NCBI RefSeq assembly: GCF_016786215.1
Contig: NZ_JADOBG010000010.1
Location: 248,001 to 312,000 of the forward strand
Reading direction: 5' to 3'
From: Legionella bononiensis
Lineage (GTDB): Bacteria > Pseudomonadota > Gammaproteobacteria > Legionellales > Legionellaceae
Length of the DNA: 64,000 nucleotides
Made by a program: the position numbers and the translations under genes. Each line of letters starts with the position of its first letter. Within the stretch, counting starts at the first letter, position 1. The notes under the pieces are model-generated. The model worked only from the letters and a program-made list of their open reading frames with translations. It ran no database searches and was not told where the DNA came from. Below, piece by piece: positions 44,354 to 53,176 of this stretch.

Positions 44354-45163
44354 ATGGCAGAACATGATCAAGATAATGATGAATATAGATTTGCGGAGCT
44401 GGATTCACTTGACGATGAACCAATGGGTGACTCAGATGTGAGGAAAAGTAATAACTTGTCTTCAGGACAGGGACAGTTTTCTGATAAAAAGAATATTAAA
44501 CGCAATGCTTTGATTGCGGTGGGTTTAGTTATTCTTGTTATGGTGCTGTACAAATTCATCGGGTACTTGTTCTTCTCCGATGCGTCAGAACCCGTTGCAA
44601 ATAAAGCTGTTGTTCCTCCTGTAACTCAGGTCACAGCAACTCAACCGGTACCAACAACAATTACACCGGTGCCTGTTCAACAAATTCAACAAGTTCAACA
44701 AATTGATTCACAAGCCGAGAAGGAGTTAGCAAATAAAGTTTCAGCCATTGAAGCTTCTCAACAAAGCCTTAGAGCAGAAGTGAGCGCACTTAGCGATCAG
44801 ATAGGTTCAATTAACAATAATATAAACAATTTAAATACACAAATTGCAAATCTGAACCAAGTGATGGGTACTTTATCCAATCAGCTAGCCAAACAATCTG
44901 AGGTTATTGGTGTGTTAATTGCACGTTCACAGCCTAAAAAAGTTAAACCCGTTGCGCGATATGTGCCGCAGCGTATTATTTATAATATTCAAGCAGTAAT
45001 TCCAGGTCGTGCATGGCTAATTGGCTCAAATGGTTCTACAATTACAGTAAGAGAAGGGACGAAAATTGCAGGGTATGGAATGGTTAAATTAATTGACTCA
45101 ATACAAGGTCGAGTATTAACCAGTTCCGGGCAAGTAATTAAGTTTAGTCAAGACGATAGTTGA
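44354..45163 (+). CDS. icmG: Dot/Icm protein IcmG/DotF
   Basis: Bitopic inner-membrane protein of 269 residues. A charged cytoplasmic N-terminus (1-50) leads into one membrane helix (about 52-73), a Pro/Gln linker, a coiled coil (about 120-180, with INNNINNLNTQIANLNQVMG) and a C-terminal periplasmic beta domain. DotF associates with the DotG core and stimulates translocation in L. pneumophila. It follows icmE by 17 bases. Confidence 0.95.
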   Translation: MAEHDQDNDEYRFAELDSLDDEPMGDSDVRKSNNLSSGQGQFSDKKNIKRNALIAVGLVILVMVLYKFIGYLFFSDASEPVANKAVVPPVTQVTATQPVPTTITPVPVQQIQQVQQIDSQAEKELANKVSAIEASQQSLRAEVSALSDQIGSINNNINNLNTQIANLNQVMGTLSNQLAKQSEVIGVLIARSQPKKVKPVARYVPQRIIYNIQAVIPGRAWLIGSNGSTITVREGTKIAGYGMVKLIDSIQGRVLTSSGQVIKFSQDDS

Positions 45164-45170
45164 GGCATTT

Positions 45171-45749
45171 ATGGCAACTTGTACTGGCGGCACAGTTTCA
45201 TGCTGGATTGCAAGTCAGGCTGATATTTTAACGAATCTTGCAAATTCATTAGCGCCTGTAGAGCGATTAATTACAGGCGGTGCTTATCTTATTGGTAGTG
45301 CTTTTATATTTAAGGCAATCTATAGTTTGAAGGTTTATGGTGAGGCTAGAACTATGATGTCGAATAGCGCTAGCGTAAAAGAACCCATAATGTATTTGAT
45401 GGTTGGAGCAATATTAATTTATTTTCCAACAGCATTTAAAGTTTTTATGCAATCAACCTTCGGTTATCAAAATGTACTTCAATATGCTCCTGTAAATAGT
45501 AGTAATCAGGCGCTTGATACACTTTTTGGTAATGGTAGCGTTGTAGGAAGGCCATTAGCTATGCTAATACAAGTTATTGGTTTGATTGCATTTGTCAGAG
45601 GATGGGTATTAGTTGCTCGTTCTGCATCTCAAGGGCAACCCCCAGGAGGTACTGGAAAAGGCTTAATGCATGTATTTGGTGGGATTTTAGCAATCAATAT
45701 TGTAGGTACTATTAATATGATTAATAATACTTTATACGGTTCAGGTTAG
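45171..45749 (+). CDS. icmC: Dot/Icm protein IcmC/DotE
   Basis: Polytopic inner-membrane protein of 192 residues with four hydrophobic helices (about 30-55, 75-95, 125-147, 165-187). Related to the DotV/IcmD group of small membrane components, whose exact role is not settled. Ribosome site GAGG precedes the ATG; gap to icmG is seven bases. Confidence 0.94.
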   Translation: MATCTGGTVSCWIASQADILTNLANSLAPVERLITGGAYLIGSAFIFKAIYSLKVYGEARTMMSNSASVKEPIMYLMVGAILIYFPTAFKVFMQSTFGYQNVLQYAPVNSSNQALDTLFGNGSVVGRPLAMLIQVIGLIAFVRGWVLVARSASQGQPPGGTGKGLMHVFGGILAINIVGTINMINNTLYGSG

Positions 45750-45774
45750 ACTAATTTAAAATTAGGAGAGAATA

Positions 45775-46167
45775 GTGAAAAGTAAAATGGTGAATAGAAC
45801 AGGATATAAATACTGGTTGATGAGTGCAGCGTGCATGGGACTAATCGCGTTGGTCAGTCAGGAGGCAGCAGCAGGCTCAATCACTATAGGTAATATGGCT
45901 TCAACAATTGCTGGTTCGTTTACCAGTTTAGCAAAACTTATAACAGCTGGATCCTATTTGGCAGGTTTGGGTTTTTCTATTGGTGCTATTATGAAGTTTA
46001 AGCAGCATAAAGATAATCCTACTCAAATCCCAATTGGAACTCCTATTGCTCTGGTATTTATCGCAGCAGCATTATTATTCCTTCCTTCTATTTTAGGAGT
46101 GACAGGACAAACTATGTTTGGTAGTGCTGGAACTACTGCAGGTCCTACTGGTACAGTATTTAAGTAA
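45775..46167 (+). CDS. icmD: Dot/Icm protein IcmD/DotP
   Basis: Small inner-membrane protein of 130 residues with a signal-like first helix (about 12-32, ending near EAAAG) and two more helices (about 52-75 and 88-110). Its SITIGNMASTIAGSFTSLAKLITAGSYLAG segment parallels the first part of IcmC. It starts at a GTG at 45775 with AGGAGAG upstream. It is the last gene before a terminator, so the icmG-C-D unit ends here. Confidence 0.93.
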   Translation: MKSKMVNRTGYKYWLMSAACMGLIALVSQEAAAGSITIGNMASTIAGSFTSLAKLITAGSYLAGLGFSIGAIMKFKQHKDNPTQIPIGTPIALVFIAAALLFLPSILGVTGQTMFGSAGTTAGPTGTVFK

Positions 46168-46192
46168 GGAACAAGCCTGTAGTATATTTAGA

Positions 46193-46231
46193 AATAAATT
46201 GGGTAGAGTATTATTCTTTACCCAATTTATT
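46193..46231 (+). terminator. Terminator after icmD
   Basis: Perfect 13-bp stem AATAAATTGGGTA/TACCCAATTTATT with a 13-base loop. The 3' arm itself is T-rich. It implies that icmJ-icmB use their own promoter in the 46232-46373 gap. Confidence 0.7.
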
Positions 46232-46373
46232 TATTAGTTGAAATGGGTTTTAAGTGATTTTTGACTTATATTTACGTATAGGTGTCTAAAATTTAGTATT
46301 TTTATATTGTTCATATATTATGTATGGTAAAGACACTAAAGTTCTTAAATTCAGCTTAATGTGAGCCGAGAAT

Positions 46374-47000
46374 ATGGCGGGTAATCAAGAACGCTGCGAA
46401 TTAAAATTAATTGCTACACCAGGTTCCTGGCGTTTGTATTCAGCCAGAAAAATTGATGAGCGATTTAAATCGTATGAGCAAAAAATATTTACCAGAGATC
46501 GCTATACCTGCCAGTTTTGCGGATTTCAAGCGCGTTTGTTTCAAGAAATTGTAAATCTTGATAATGATTACACCAACAACAGATTATCGAATCTAGTAAC
46601 TGCATGCTGTTTTTGTGCACAATGTTTTTTTATTGAATCAGTAGGGGTGGGTGGCTATGGAGGCGGAACACTGATCTATCTTCCTGAATTGAGTCAATCT
46701 GAATTAAATAGTTTATGTCATGTTTTATTTTGCGCTATTACTAATGATACTGGATACAAGTCAAGCGCTCAAAATATCTATAGAAGTTTTAAATTTCGAT
46801 CTCAGATTGTAGAAGAAAAATTTGGAGAGGGAACAAGTGATCCCGCAATATTTGGTCAGTTAATGATAGATTCTGGTGTTACTAATAAAGAGATTAGCAG
46901 TCAGCTTTTGAAAAACGTGTGCTTATTACCTTCACGAGCTAAATTTAGAAAACAAATTGAAAAATGGGCTGCCAGCGCATTAGAAGAAATTGCTGAATAA
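46374..47000 (+). CDS. icmJ: Dot/Icm protein IcmJ/DotN
   Basis: Cytoplasmic zinc-binding component of the coupling complex, 208 residues. It has an HNH-like zinc site: C-Q-F-C at about 45-48 and CCFCAQC at about 77-83; the nuclease catalytic histidines are replaced, as known for DotN. In L. pneumophila DotN binds the C-terminal extension of DotL and stabilises it. Transcribed separately from icmD because a terminator precedes it, and followed after 80 bases by icmB. Confidence 0.96.
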   Translation: MAGNQERCELKLIATPGSWRLYSARKIDERFKSYEQKIFTRDRYTCQFCGFQARLFQEIVNLDNDYTNNRLSNLVTACCFCAQCFFIESVGVGGYGGGTLIYLPELSQSELNSLCHVLFCAITNDTGYKSSAQNIYRSFKFRSQIVEEKFGEGTSDPAIFGQLMIDSGVTNKEISSQLLKNVCLLPSRAKFRKQIEKWAASALEEIAE

Positions 47001-47080
47001 ATAATAATGAATCAGACAACTGACGTTGGTTGCAAAAGTACAACGTAAGTCGTGAAATAAATAAAAATTGGGGATAAGGG

Positions 47081-50000
47081 ATGGCAAAATGGTCAGAATC
47101 GTTTTTTGAGGGTATAGATACCTTCTTTGCCTGGTTAAGCACTTCTCTTAAACAGACGACAGAGTCGTATGTTGATTTGGAAACTGCAGACAGTCCTACT
47201 GTCCTGGTAAACCATGACGGTTCATTACTTTCAATAATTAAAATTGAAGGCGTTACCGCACTGGCAGGCGCAGAAGAATTCGAACGTTTGGTTGGTGGGT
47301 TAAATAATGCGTTCCAGGCTGCTATGGGCAGACCTGGCCATGCTCTGCAAGTATATTTCAGTCATGACAAACAAAATATTAAAAAGGTTATCGAAGACAT
47401 CTATGATCCGGCAAAAGCTACTGCAAAACGACTTGATCTTAATTTAGGTGATTTGTTTGATGAACGTGTCGATTATCTAGCTCAATATTGCGCTGAAGAA
47501 CGAGTGTATTTTGTGTTAATAACTCGGCCATTTAATCTTTCCAATGATCAATTGAAAATCTCCGCTAAAGCCAAAGGGAAATTTATTAAAGACAACAAAA
47601 TACCTCCTTTTAAAAATTCTCAAACTATATTCGCAGCAGTACCGGAATTACGCGATACACATGATGCTTATGTACGATCCATCATGAATGATCTTGATGC
47701 ATTACGTGTTTTTGCCAAACTTTTGGATGTGCATGAAGCAGTACATGCCATTCGTATGACTGCCGATCCTGATTATACTGCAGATAACTGGCGTGCTACT
47801 TTACCGGGGGATCGGTTACCTGTGCGTGAAGTGAACAGTTTTGAGGGTGATCCTTCTGATTTGTTATGGCCCTCATTAGCCAAACAGGTTATTCCCAGAG
47901 ATGCAGAAACCATTGATTTAAGGACAGTTCGTGTAGGTGACAAAATCTATGCCTCTACCTATATTGATTTATTTCCAAAAGAAGTAAGACCCTTTATTAC
48001 ATTATTTTCACGGATACTTCCGTCTCATGTTCCCTGGAAAATTACTTTCTTAATTGAAAGTGAAGGTTTAAGCACGATTAAACTTAAAGGTCTTTTATCA
48101 GCCATATTGAGTTTTAGCTCAGCACAAAATCGACTAATCAGTGACTCGGTAAACTTGTTAAAATATCTACAGCTCAATACCGATGAAGCTATTGTTCGTT
48201 TGAGAGTTGTTGCAACTACCTGGGCATATGAAGGCAACGAGCCTTTGCTTAGACGAAGAAGTTCGGAGTTAGTCAAAGCAATACAAGGCTGGGGTTCAAC
48301 GGACGTTTCTGAAATTTGCGGCGATCCCTTTGCTGGCTTTGTTTCAACTATGCTAGCAACATCAATGAATAGCGCAGCAGTGCCAACTGTTGCTCCATTA
48401 TCAAGCGTTATCTCTATGTTGCCTATTACTCGCCCAGCATCACCATGGAAGACTGGGGCTTTGCTTTTTAGATCACCTGATGGGAAACCTTGGCCTTTCC
48501 AACCAGGTTCAACAGAACAGACAACATGGATTGACTTGGTCTATGCTCGTCCTGGTTCAGGAAAATCAGTATTATCCAATGCCCTCAATTTGGCTCTTTG
48601 TTTATCTGGCGGATTAACTCGCTTACCGCGAATTGCCATTATTGATATAGGACCATCAAGTAGTGGATTGATTTCATTATTAAAGGAGGCGCTACCTGCT
48701 TCCAAACGTCATCTGGTCGCTTATCATCGTTTGCGAATGACCCCTGAATATTCTATAAACCCTTTTGATACTCAATTGGGATGTCGTTATCCAACGGCAT
48801 TGGAACGGTCCTTTTTGGTGAATTTTATTACCTTGCTCACGACGCCATTAGGCGCGATAAAACCTTATGATGGTATGCCTGATTTGGCTGGTATGGTAGT
48901 AGATGAACTCTATAAAAGTATGGCTGATGAATTTAATCCAACACCTTATGCTCCGGGTGTTGAAGAATTTATTGACAGTATATTAGAAGAAATCGGATTC
49001 ATACGTGATTCCAAATCAACCTGGTGGGAAGTAACCGATTCGCTGTATTCAGCAGGATTTGTGCATGAAGCCATGTTAGCACAACGATATGCAATGCCTT
49101 TGTTAGCAGATGCTGCATCGATCTGTCGATCTTCTTCGATTGAGGATTTGTATGAAAAAGTAACTGCGCCTACAGGTGAATCTTTAATTAACGCCTTTTC
49201 AAGAATGATCTCATCTGCAGTACGTGAATACCCAATTTTATCACGTGTAAGCAGCTTTGATATCGGAGATGCCCGTGTCGTATCCCTGGATCTTGATGAA
49301 GTCGCAAAGAGTGGTGGTGACGCAGCAGACAGACAGACTGCGGTGATGTATATGCTGGCGCGGTACGTATTGGCGCGGCATTATTATCTAACTGAAGAAA
49401 GTTTGAATAATGTACCGGAACAATATAAAGAGTATCATAAAGAACGAGTTCTTGAGATAAGAGAGGATCATAAACGTATTGTTTATGATGAGTTCCATCG
49501 CACCTCAAAATCTGCTGCAGTCCGTGAGCAGGTCATTATCGACATGCGGGAAGGGCGTAAATGGAAAGTCCAGATTGCTTTACTATCGCAATCTGTGGAT
49601 GACTTTGATCCAGTAATGATTGATTTCGCAACGGCTATTTATATTATGGATGCGGGTCCTTCACAGGCAATTGAGAAAACCACTGAAATCTTTGGACTAT
49701 CTGAAACTGCAAAAGTAGCCTTACGCAATAGAGTACATGGACCTCGCCAAGGCGGCGCTACATTCCTGGCACAATTTGCTACCAAATCAGGGGTAAATGT
49801 CCAATTACTGACTTTAACGCTTGGGCCTGTAGAGTTATGGGCATTTAGTACGACTGCAGAAGATGCGACAGTTAGAAATCATTTATACCGTCATTTAGGA
49901 CCTGCTGAGGCGAGAAGATTGCTTGCTGCCCTGTTTCCCAATGGTTCTATCGCCAAGGAATTGGAAGCCCGCTTGGCGACAATGAAAGAACAAGTCGGTT

Positions 50001-50110
50001 TAATTGAAGATGATGAGCGGGAAGGAGCTATTAATCAATTGGTAACTGATATATTGGAAGCTTATGCAAAAGATCCTAATATTAAATCGCTACCCGTTAA
50101 AATCAGTTAA
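47081..50110 (+). CDS. icmB: Dot/Icm ATPase IcmB/DotO
   Basis: VirB4-type ATPase of 1009 residues, the L. pneumophila length. The N-terminal half (1-440) is the VirB4-like membrane-proximal domain; the C-terminal half is the AAA-like motor with Walker A ARPGSGKSVL near residue 490, Walker B-type RIVYDEFHR near 805, and a conserved arginine region. DotO docks on the cytoplasmic face of the channel with DotB (encoded elsewhere). Ribosome site GGGGATAAGGG overlaps the spacer. Confidence 0.97.
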   Translation: MAKWSESFFEGIDTFFAWLSTSLKQTTESYVDLETADSPTVLVNHDGSLLSIIKIEGVTALAGAEEFERLVGGLNNAFQAAMGRPGHALQVYFSHDKQNIKKVIEDIYDPAKATAKRLDLNLGDLFDERVDYLAQYCAEERVYFVLITRPFNLSNDQLKISAKAKGKFIKDNKIPPFKNSQTIFAAVPELRDTHDAYVRSIMNDLDALRVFAKLLDVHEAVHAIRMTADPDYTADNWRATLPGDRLPVREVNSFEGDPSDLLWPSLAKQVIPRDAETIDLRTVRVGDKIYASTYIDLFPKEVRPFITLFSRILPSHVPWKITFLIESEGLSTIKLKGLLSAILSFSSAQNRLISDSVNLLKYLQLNTDEAIVRLRVVATTWAYEGNEPLLRRRSSELVKAIQGWGSTDVSEICGDPFAGFVSTMLATSMNSAAVPTVAPLSSVISMLPITRPASPWKTGALLFRSPDGKPWPFQPGSTEQTTWIDLVYARPGSGKSVLSNALNLALCLSGGLTRLPRIAIIDIGPSSSGLISLLKEALPASKRHLVAYHRLRMTPEYSINPFDTQLGCRYPTALERSFLVNFITLLTTPLGAIKPYDGMPDLAGMVVDELYKSMADEFNPTPYAPGVEEFIDSILEEIGFIRDSKSTWWEVTDSLYSAGFVHEAMLAQRYAMPLLADAASICRSSSIEDLYEKVTAPTGESLINAFSRMISSAVREYPILSRVSSFDIGDARVVSLDLDEVAKSGGDAADRQTAVMYMLARYVLARHYYLTEESLNNVPEQYKEYHKERVLEIREDHKRIVYDEFHRTSKSAAVREQVIIDMREGRKWKVQIALLSQSVDDFDPVMIDFATAIYIMDAGPSQAIEKTTEIFGLSETAKVALRNRVHGPRQGGATFLAQFATKSGVNVQLLTLTLGPVELWAFSTTAEDATVRNHLYRHLGPAEARRLLAALFPNGSIAKELEARLATMKEQVGLIEDDEREGAINQLVTDILEAYAKDPNIKSLPVKIS

Positions 50111-50144
50111 GCAATGACTCTCATGAATTGCCGGTTATAGTGAA

Positions 50145-50660
50145 ATGAACGTACTGTACTCTATCATTTTATCGGCTGTAGCTTCGTTATACTCAGGAGT
50201 TATTTATGCTGTCGAGTGCCCTGATTTTAAGAAACTTATGTCGTTAACGGCAGAGTTACGTCATTCCATAAATCAAGAGTTCTGTACTCATGAAATTAAT
50301 GGTCAGCATTTGGATTGGATTAAGAATTCTGCTATCCCGCAAATTATGAATAAATCATTTTTGGGTGTTGAGCCACCCTCTAACTGGCGGATGTTGCTGG
50401 ATGATTTAATGCAATGCTACACCCAAGGGGACTTGTGCTCGAAAAAAGTCCAAGAAGAATTTGCTCAGTGTACAATGGCTAAAATGCCCATAATTCTATT
50501 TCAGCTAAGTCCATGGTTCAGTGAACATTGTGTTCAAATGAATGCAACAATTCTGCAAGGTTGGCAAGTTAAGAAATCGATAATTATGGGATTAATCAAT
50601 GAATTTACCCAGCGACTTAACCGGAATGGTTTTTTAGAACCTAGTACAACGTTTCATTGA
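50145..50660 (+). CDS. Exported six-cysteine protein after icmB
   Basis: Unrecognised 171-residue protein 34 bases downstream of icmB, probably in the same transcript. The signal peptide is about 22 residues (cleavage near IYAVE). The mature part is helical and holds six cysteines (ECPDF, EFCTH, MQCYT, DLCSK, QCTMA, EHCVQ), so three disulphides are possible in the periplasm. I do not recall a named icm gene here in L. pneumophila, where tphA follows icmB. Its 3' end lies inside a long hairpin. A secretion-related role is suggested by position only. Confidence 0.7.
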   Translation: MNVLYSIILSAVASLYSGVIYAVECPDFKKLMSLTAELRHSINQEFCTHEINGQHLDWIKNSAIPQIMNKSFLGVEPPSNWRMLLDDLMQCYTQGDLCSKKVQEEFAQCTMAKMPIILFQLSPWFSEHCVQMNATILQGWQVKKSIIMGLINEFTQRLNRNGFLEPSTTFH

Positions 50661-50760
50661 TTCTGTTCTGTGTCATCTCATCTTAAAATCACTTAAATCT
50701 GAACGCTATCTGTGCGTCGCAGGACAGAATCAGTGAAACGTTGTTCTAGTACTCTTTTTT
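50641..50760 (+). terminator. Long hairpin and T-run ending the icm transcript
   Basis: Left arm 50641-50670 pairs with right arm 50720-50749 over about 30 positions with one mismatch and two G-U pairs; the loop is 49 bases. A T7 run follows at 50754-50760. It overlaps the last codons of the preceding gene. A stem this long could also be a former mobile-element palindrome. Confidence 0.6.
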
Positions 50761-50800
50761 TATTCGTTGAACTAGCAGGGTATCTTGACAACACACCCTT

Positions 50801-52057
50801 CTAATTCAGATTCATTTTATAGGTTTCACGAACATAAAAAGTTGTGCCCAGGACGAGTATTGCCCAAGAAAACAGATACCAGGCAGGCGCTAATTGGTTA
50901 TCCGATAGTTCAATCAATGAGAAAGCAATCAGAGGCATTGTACCTCCAAAGAGGGCTTGACCTATATTATAACCAGTTGAGATTCCACTGGCTCGAATAC
51001 TGGTTGGAAACATCTCAGCCAACATGGTTGGAACGGTTGCGTTTATAGGTGCCAGAATCAACGCTAATAAGAGTTCACAATACAGTACATGCCACCAGTT
51101 TTTACTGAGTAATAATAAGAAAAATGGAAAGATATACAGTAATAGTGTGATTAAACCGCATAAATAAACCGGTTTTCTTCCGATAACATCAGATATATAG
51201 CCGCTAATTGGAATAAATATCGTTAATGACAAAAGTGCCAATAGATTTATTAATAAGGCATCATGTAATAGAAACCCCTGATATTTGACTAAGTAGGTGG
51301 TGACATAGGCTATCAGCAGATAATTCGACATGGCCAGGATACTGGTAATCATAACCGCTTTGAACAGCTGCTTTTTATGTTGAGTGAAAATAATTTTTAT
51401 TGGGATATCCTGTGCATGGGCTTTTTGTTGAAAAGTAGGCGATTCGCTGCTTTTCAACCGTAAAAAAATACCAATTATTCCTAGAATTCCACCCAGTAAA
51501 TACGTATATCTCCAACCTGATTGCAATAGAGAGTTACCTGAATAAAAGGAACTGGCTATCGATGCTATCAATGCGCCTAAAAATATACCTAAAAAAGCGC
51601 TGCTTAAAACCAGACTTCCTGCAAAACCACGTTTGTGTTCGAACATATGTTCGATCAGATAGGTAGTAGACCCAGGAAGTTCGCCTCCTACAGCCAGACC
51701 TTGAATAAGCCTTAAAATAGAAAATATTATGGGAGCTGCCAGTCCCAGGGAGTTATAATCGGGCACAAAAGCAATCAGGGTGGTTGACAGCGTCATGATC
51801 GACATAGAGAGAATGAGAGCTTTTCGTCTTCCAAAATAATCGGCATAATGCCCTATGAGTACACCGCCAAAAGGGCGCATGATAAATCCAATAGCAAAAA
51901 GACTGAATGTAGCGAGCAGAGAAATAAAATGAATTTCAGAAGGAAAGAAAAGTTCTGCAAAAAGCGGGGCGAAACTGGCGTAGAGGATGAAATCATACCA
52001 CTCCAGGGTATTCCCATACAAACCTGCAATAATGCTGTATCGTTCTTTCTGATTCAT
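50801..52057 (-). CDS. tphA: MFS transporter TphA (MHS/ProP-like)
   Basis: Inner-membrane transporter of 418 residues with 12 predicted helices. It belongs to the metabolite:H+ symporter branch of the major facilitator superfamily, as shown by GLYGNTLEWYDFILY at the N-terminus, FFPSE, GFIMRPFGG, YFGRRKALILS and GLAVGGELPGST. In L. pneumophila the ProP-like gene tphA lies between icmB and icmF and is not required for intracellular growth. Position and strand agree here. Substrate unknown; proline/betaine, citrate or amino acids are typical. Confidence 0.88.
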   Translation of the reverse strand: MNQKERYSIIAGLYGNTLEWYDFILYASFAPLFAELFFPSEIHFISLLATFSLFAIGFIMRPFGGVLIGHYADYFGRRKALILSMSIMTLSTTLIAFVPDYNSLGLAAPIIFSILRLIQGLAVGGELPGSTTYLIEHMFEHKRGFAGSLVLSSAFLGIFLGALIASIASSFYSGNSLLQSGWRYTYLLGGILGIIGIFLRLKSSESPTFQQKAHAQDIPIKIIFTQHKKQLFKAVMITSILAMSNYLLIAYVTTYLVKYQGFLLHDALLINLLALLSLTIFIPISGYISDVIGRKPVYLCGLITLLLYIFPFFLLLLSKNWWHVLYCELLLALILAPINATVPTMLAEMFPTSIRASGISTGYNIGQALFGGTMPLIAFSLIELSDNQLAPAWYLFSWAILVLGTTFYVRETYKMNLN

Positions 52058-52131
52058 AGTATGTGTTCTTATTCTGATTATCCGTTGTATTCAGTACCGC
52101 CTGTTTTTATGCTGTAGAAACCTTATGTCCC

Positions 52132-53088
52132 TTATTTTTGATGGCATATAACGCAGCCATAACCCGAATTAAATAGAATATCTTTGCCTGGAGGGGATGA
52201 TATTTTATTAAAATTAACGGCATTTTCCCGGGCATTTAAAATGCGTTGCTCTAACATCTCCTTATATGGCCACAGACTGTAGGTTTTAGAGAGTTTCGCG
52301 TTTTTGTATATTATTGTACCGGTTTCTACATCCCCCGATTTAATGAGCATATCCCCCATATTCATGAAAAAGCCTTCAAAATTATGCGGGGCAATAGTTG
52401 AATTCCAACAGGCTCTTTGTTGACCGGTACGAATTTCTTTATTCATAAAAGGTTGATAATCGGGGTTTTTTCTGTTGATTTTGGTTCCAGTACATAAATC
52501 GAGTGTCTTCCATTGCCAAGTTAATCCTTCTTTAAAATGATCAGAATCTGCCGGAAGACTGCTCATAGGATAGCCTGCAGTAAAATAATTAAATTGAGGC
52601 CACTCGTGAATTGCTTTTTTCAGGGTAAAATATCCTCTTACTTCTTCTTGTTTATCTTGATAAATTTGACCTTCAATAAGTTGGGTATCCCCATAAAATC
52701 CTTGATAAATAGGGTTGTGGGGATCAAGTTCCAAGGCATCAAGGAAATATTTTTTAGATAAAATAATTTCATTGGTAATTAAAGGCGATTGATCGTGGAC
52801 TCGAGAACGTTCGGTAATTTTCCATATATGAGTGAAGCCTAAATAAGCTGCTAGTTGAGAATCATCAGGATTTTCAAGATAAGCTGCAGTTAATAAATAG
52901 CTAACTCTGGGAATATCCTGATAACGCCCATGGTGTAATGAATTCCAGAAATGGTGTTTTGCCTGTATGGCCAGTTTATCCTTAGACGCTTTGGCTTGTT
53001 TGGGAGGCGTTGACATCAATGCAACCTGTTCACATCCAACCAGGTTAATGACCATAATACATAACGACGCTACTATCGGAAAACGCAT
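52132..53088 (-). CDS. TPR-like lipoprotein with C-terminal CXXCH
   Basis: Lipoprotein of 318 residues: signal ending in the lipobox LVGC (lipidated Cys near 19). The ATG at 53088 has GGGAG upstream; the frame is open to 53112 only through a TTG. The body is helical and TPR-like (LAAYLGFTHIWK, AKLSKTYSLWPYKEMLEQ). The last residues read YGCVICHQK, a C-x-x-C-H motif, the covalent haem c attachment signature. A single CXXCH at the very end may be a haem site or a redox/metal pair. Similar repeat lipoproteins with a C-terminal haem motif occur in some proteobacteria. It lies between tphA and icmF. Confidence 0.72.
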   Translation of the reverse strand: MRFPIVASLCIMVINLVGCEQVALMSTPPKQAKASKDKLAIQAKHHFWNSLHHGRYQDIPRVSYLLTAAYLENPDDSQLAAYLGFTHIWKITERSRVHDQSPLITNEIILSKKYFLDALELDPHNPIYQGFYGDTQLIEGQIYQDKQEEVRGYFTLKKAIHEWPQFNYFTAGYPMSSLPADSDHFKEGLTWQWKTLDLCTGTKINRKNPDYQPFMNKEIRTGQQRACWNSTIAPHNFEGFFMNMGDMLIKSGDVETGTIIYKNAKLSKTYSLWPYKEMLEQRILNARENAVNFNKISSPPGKDILFNSGYGCVICHQK

Positions 53089-53176
53089 CCTTGTGCTCCC
53101 TTGAATATTCAATTAAGTAACTAAAAATGAATTTCTTAATATTTATTGCTATTAACAGATAAGTCCAATGAATGAT

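Noticed and set aside
46320..46345. Possible CpxR site before icmJ (GTAAA-N5-TAAAG)
   Set aside because: Only the first half-site fits; not distinguishable from AT-rich background.
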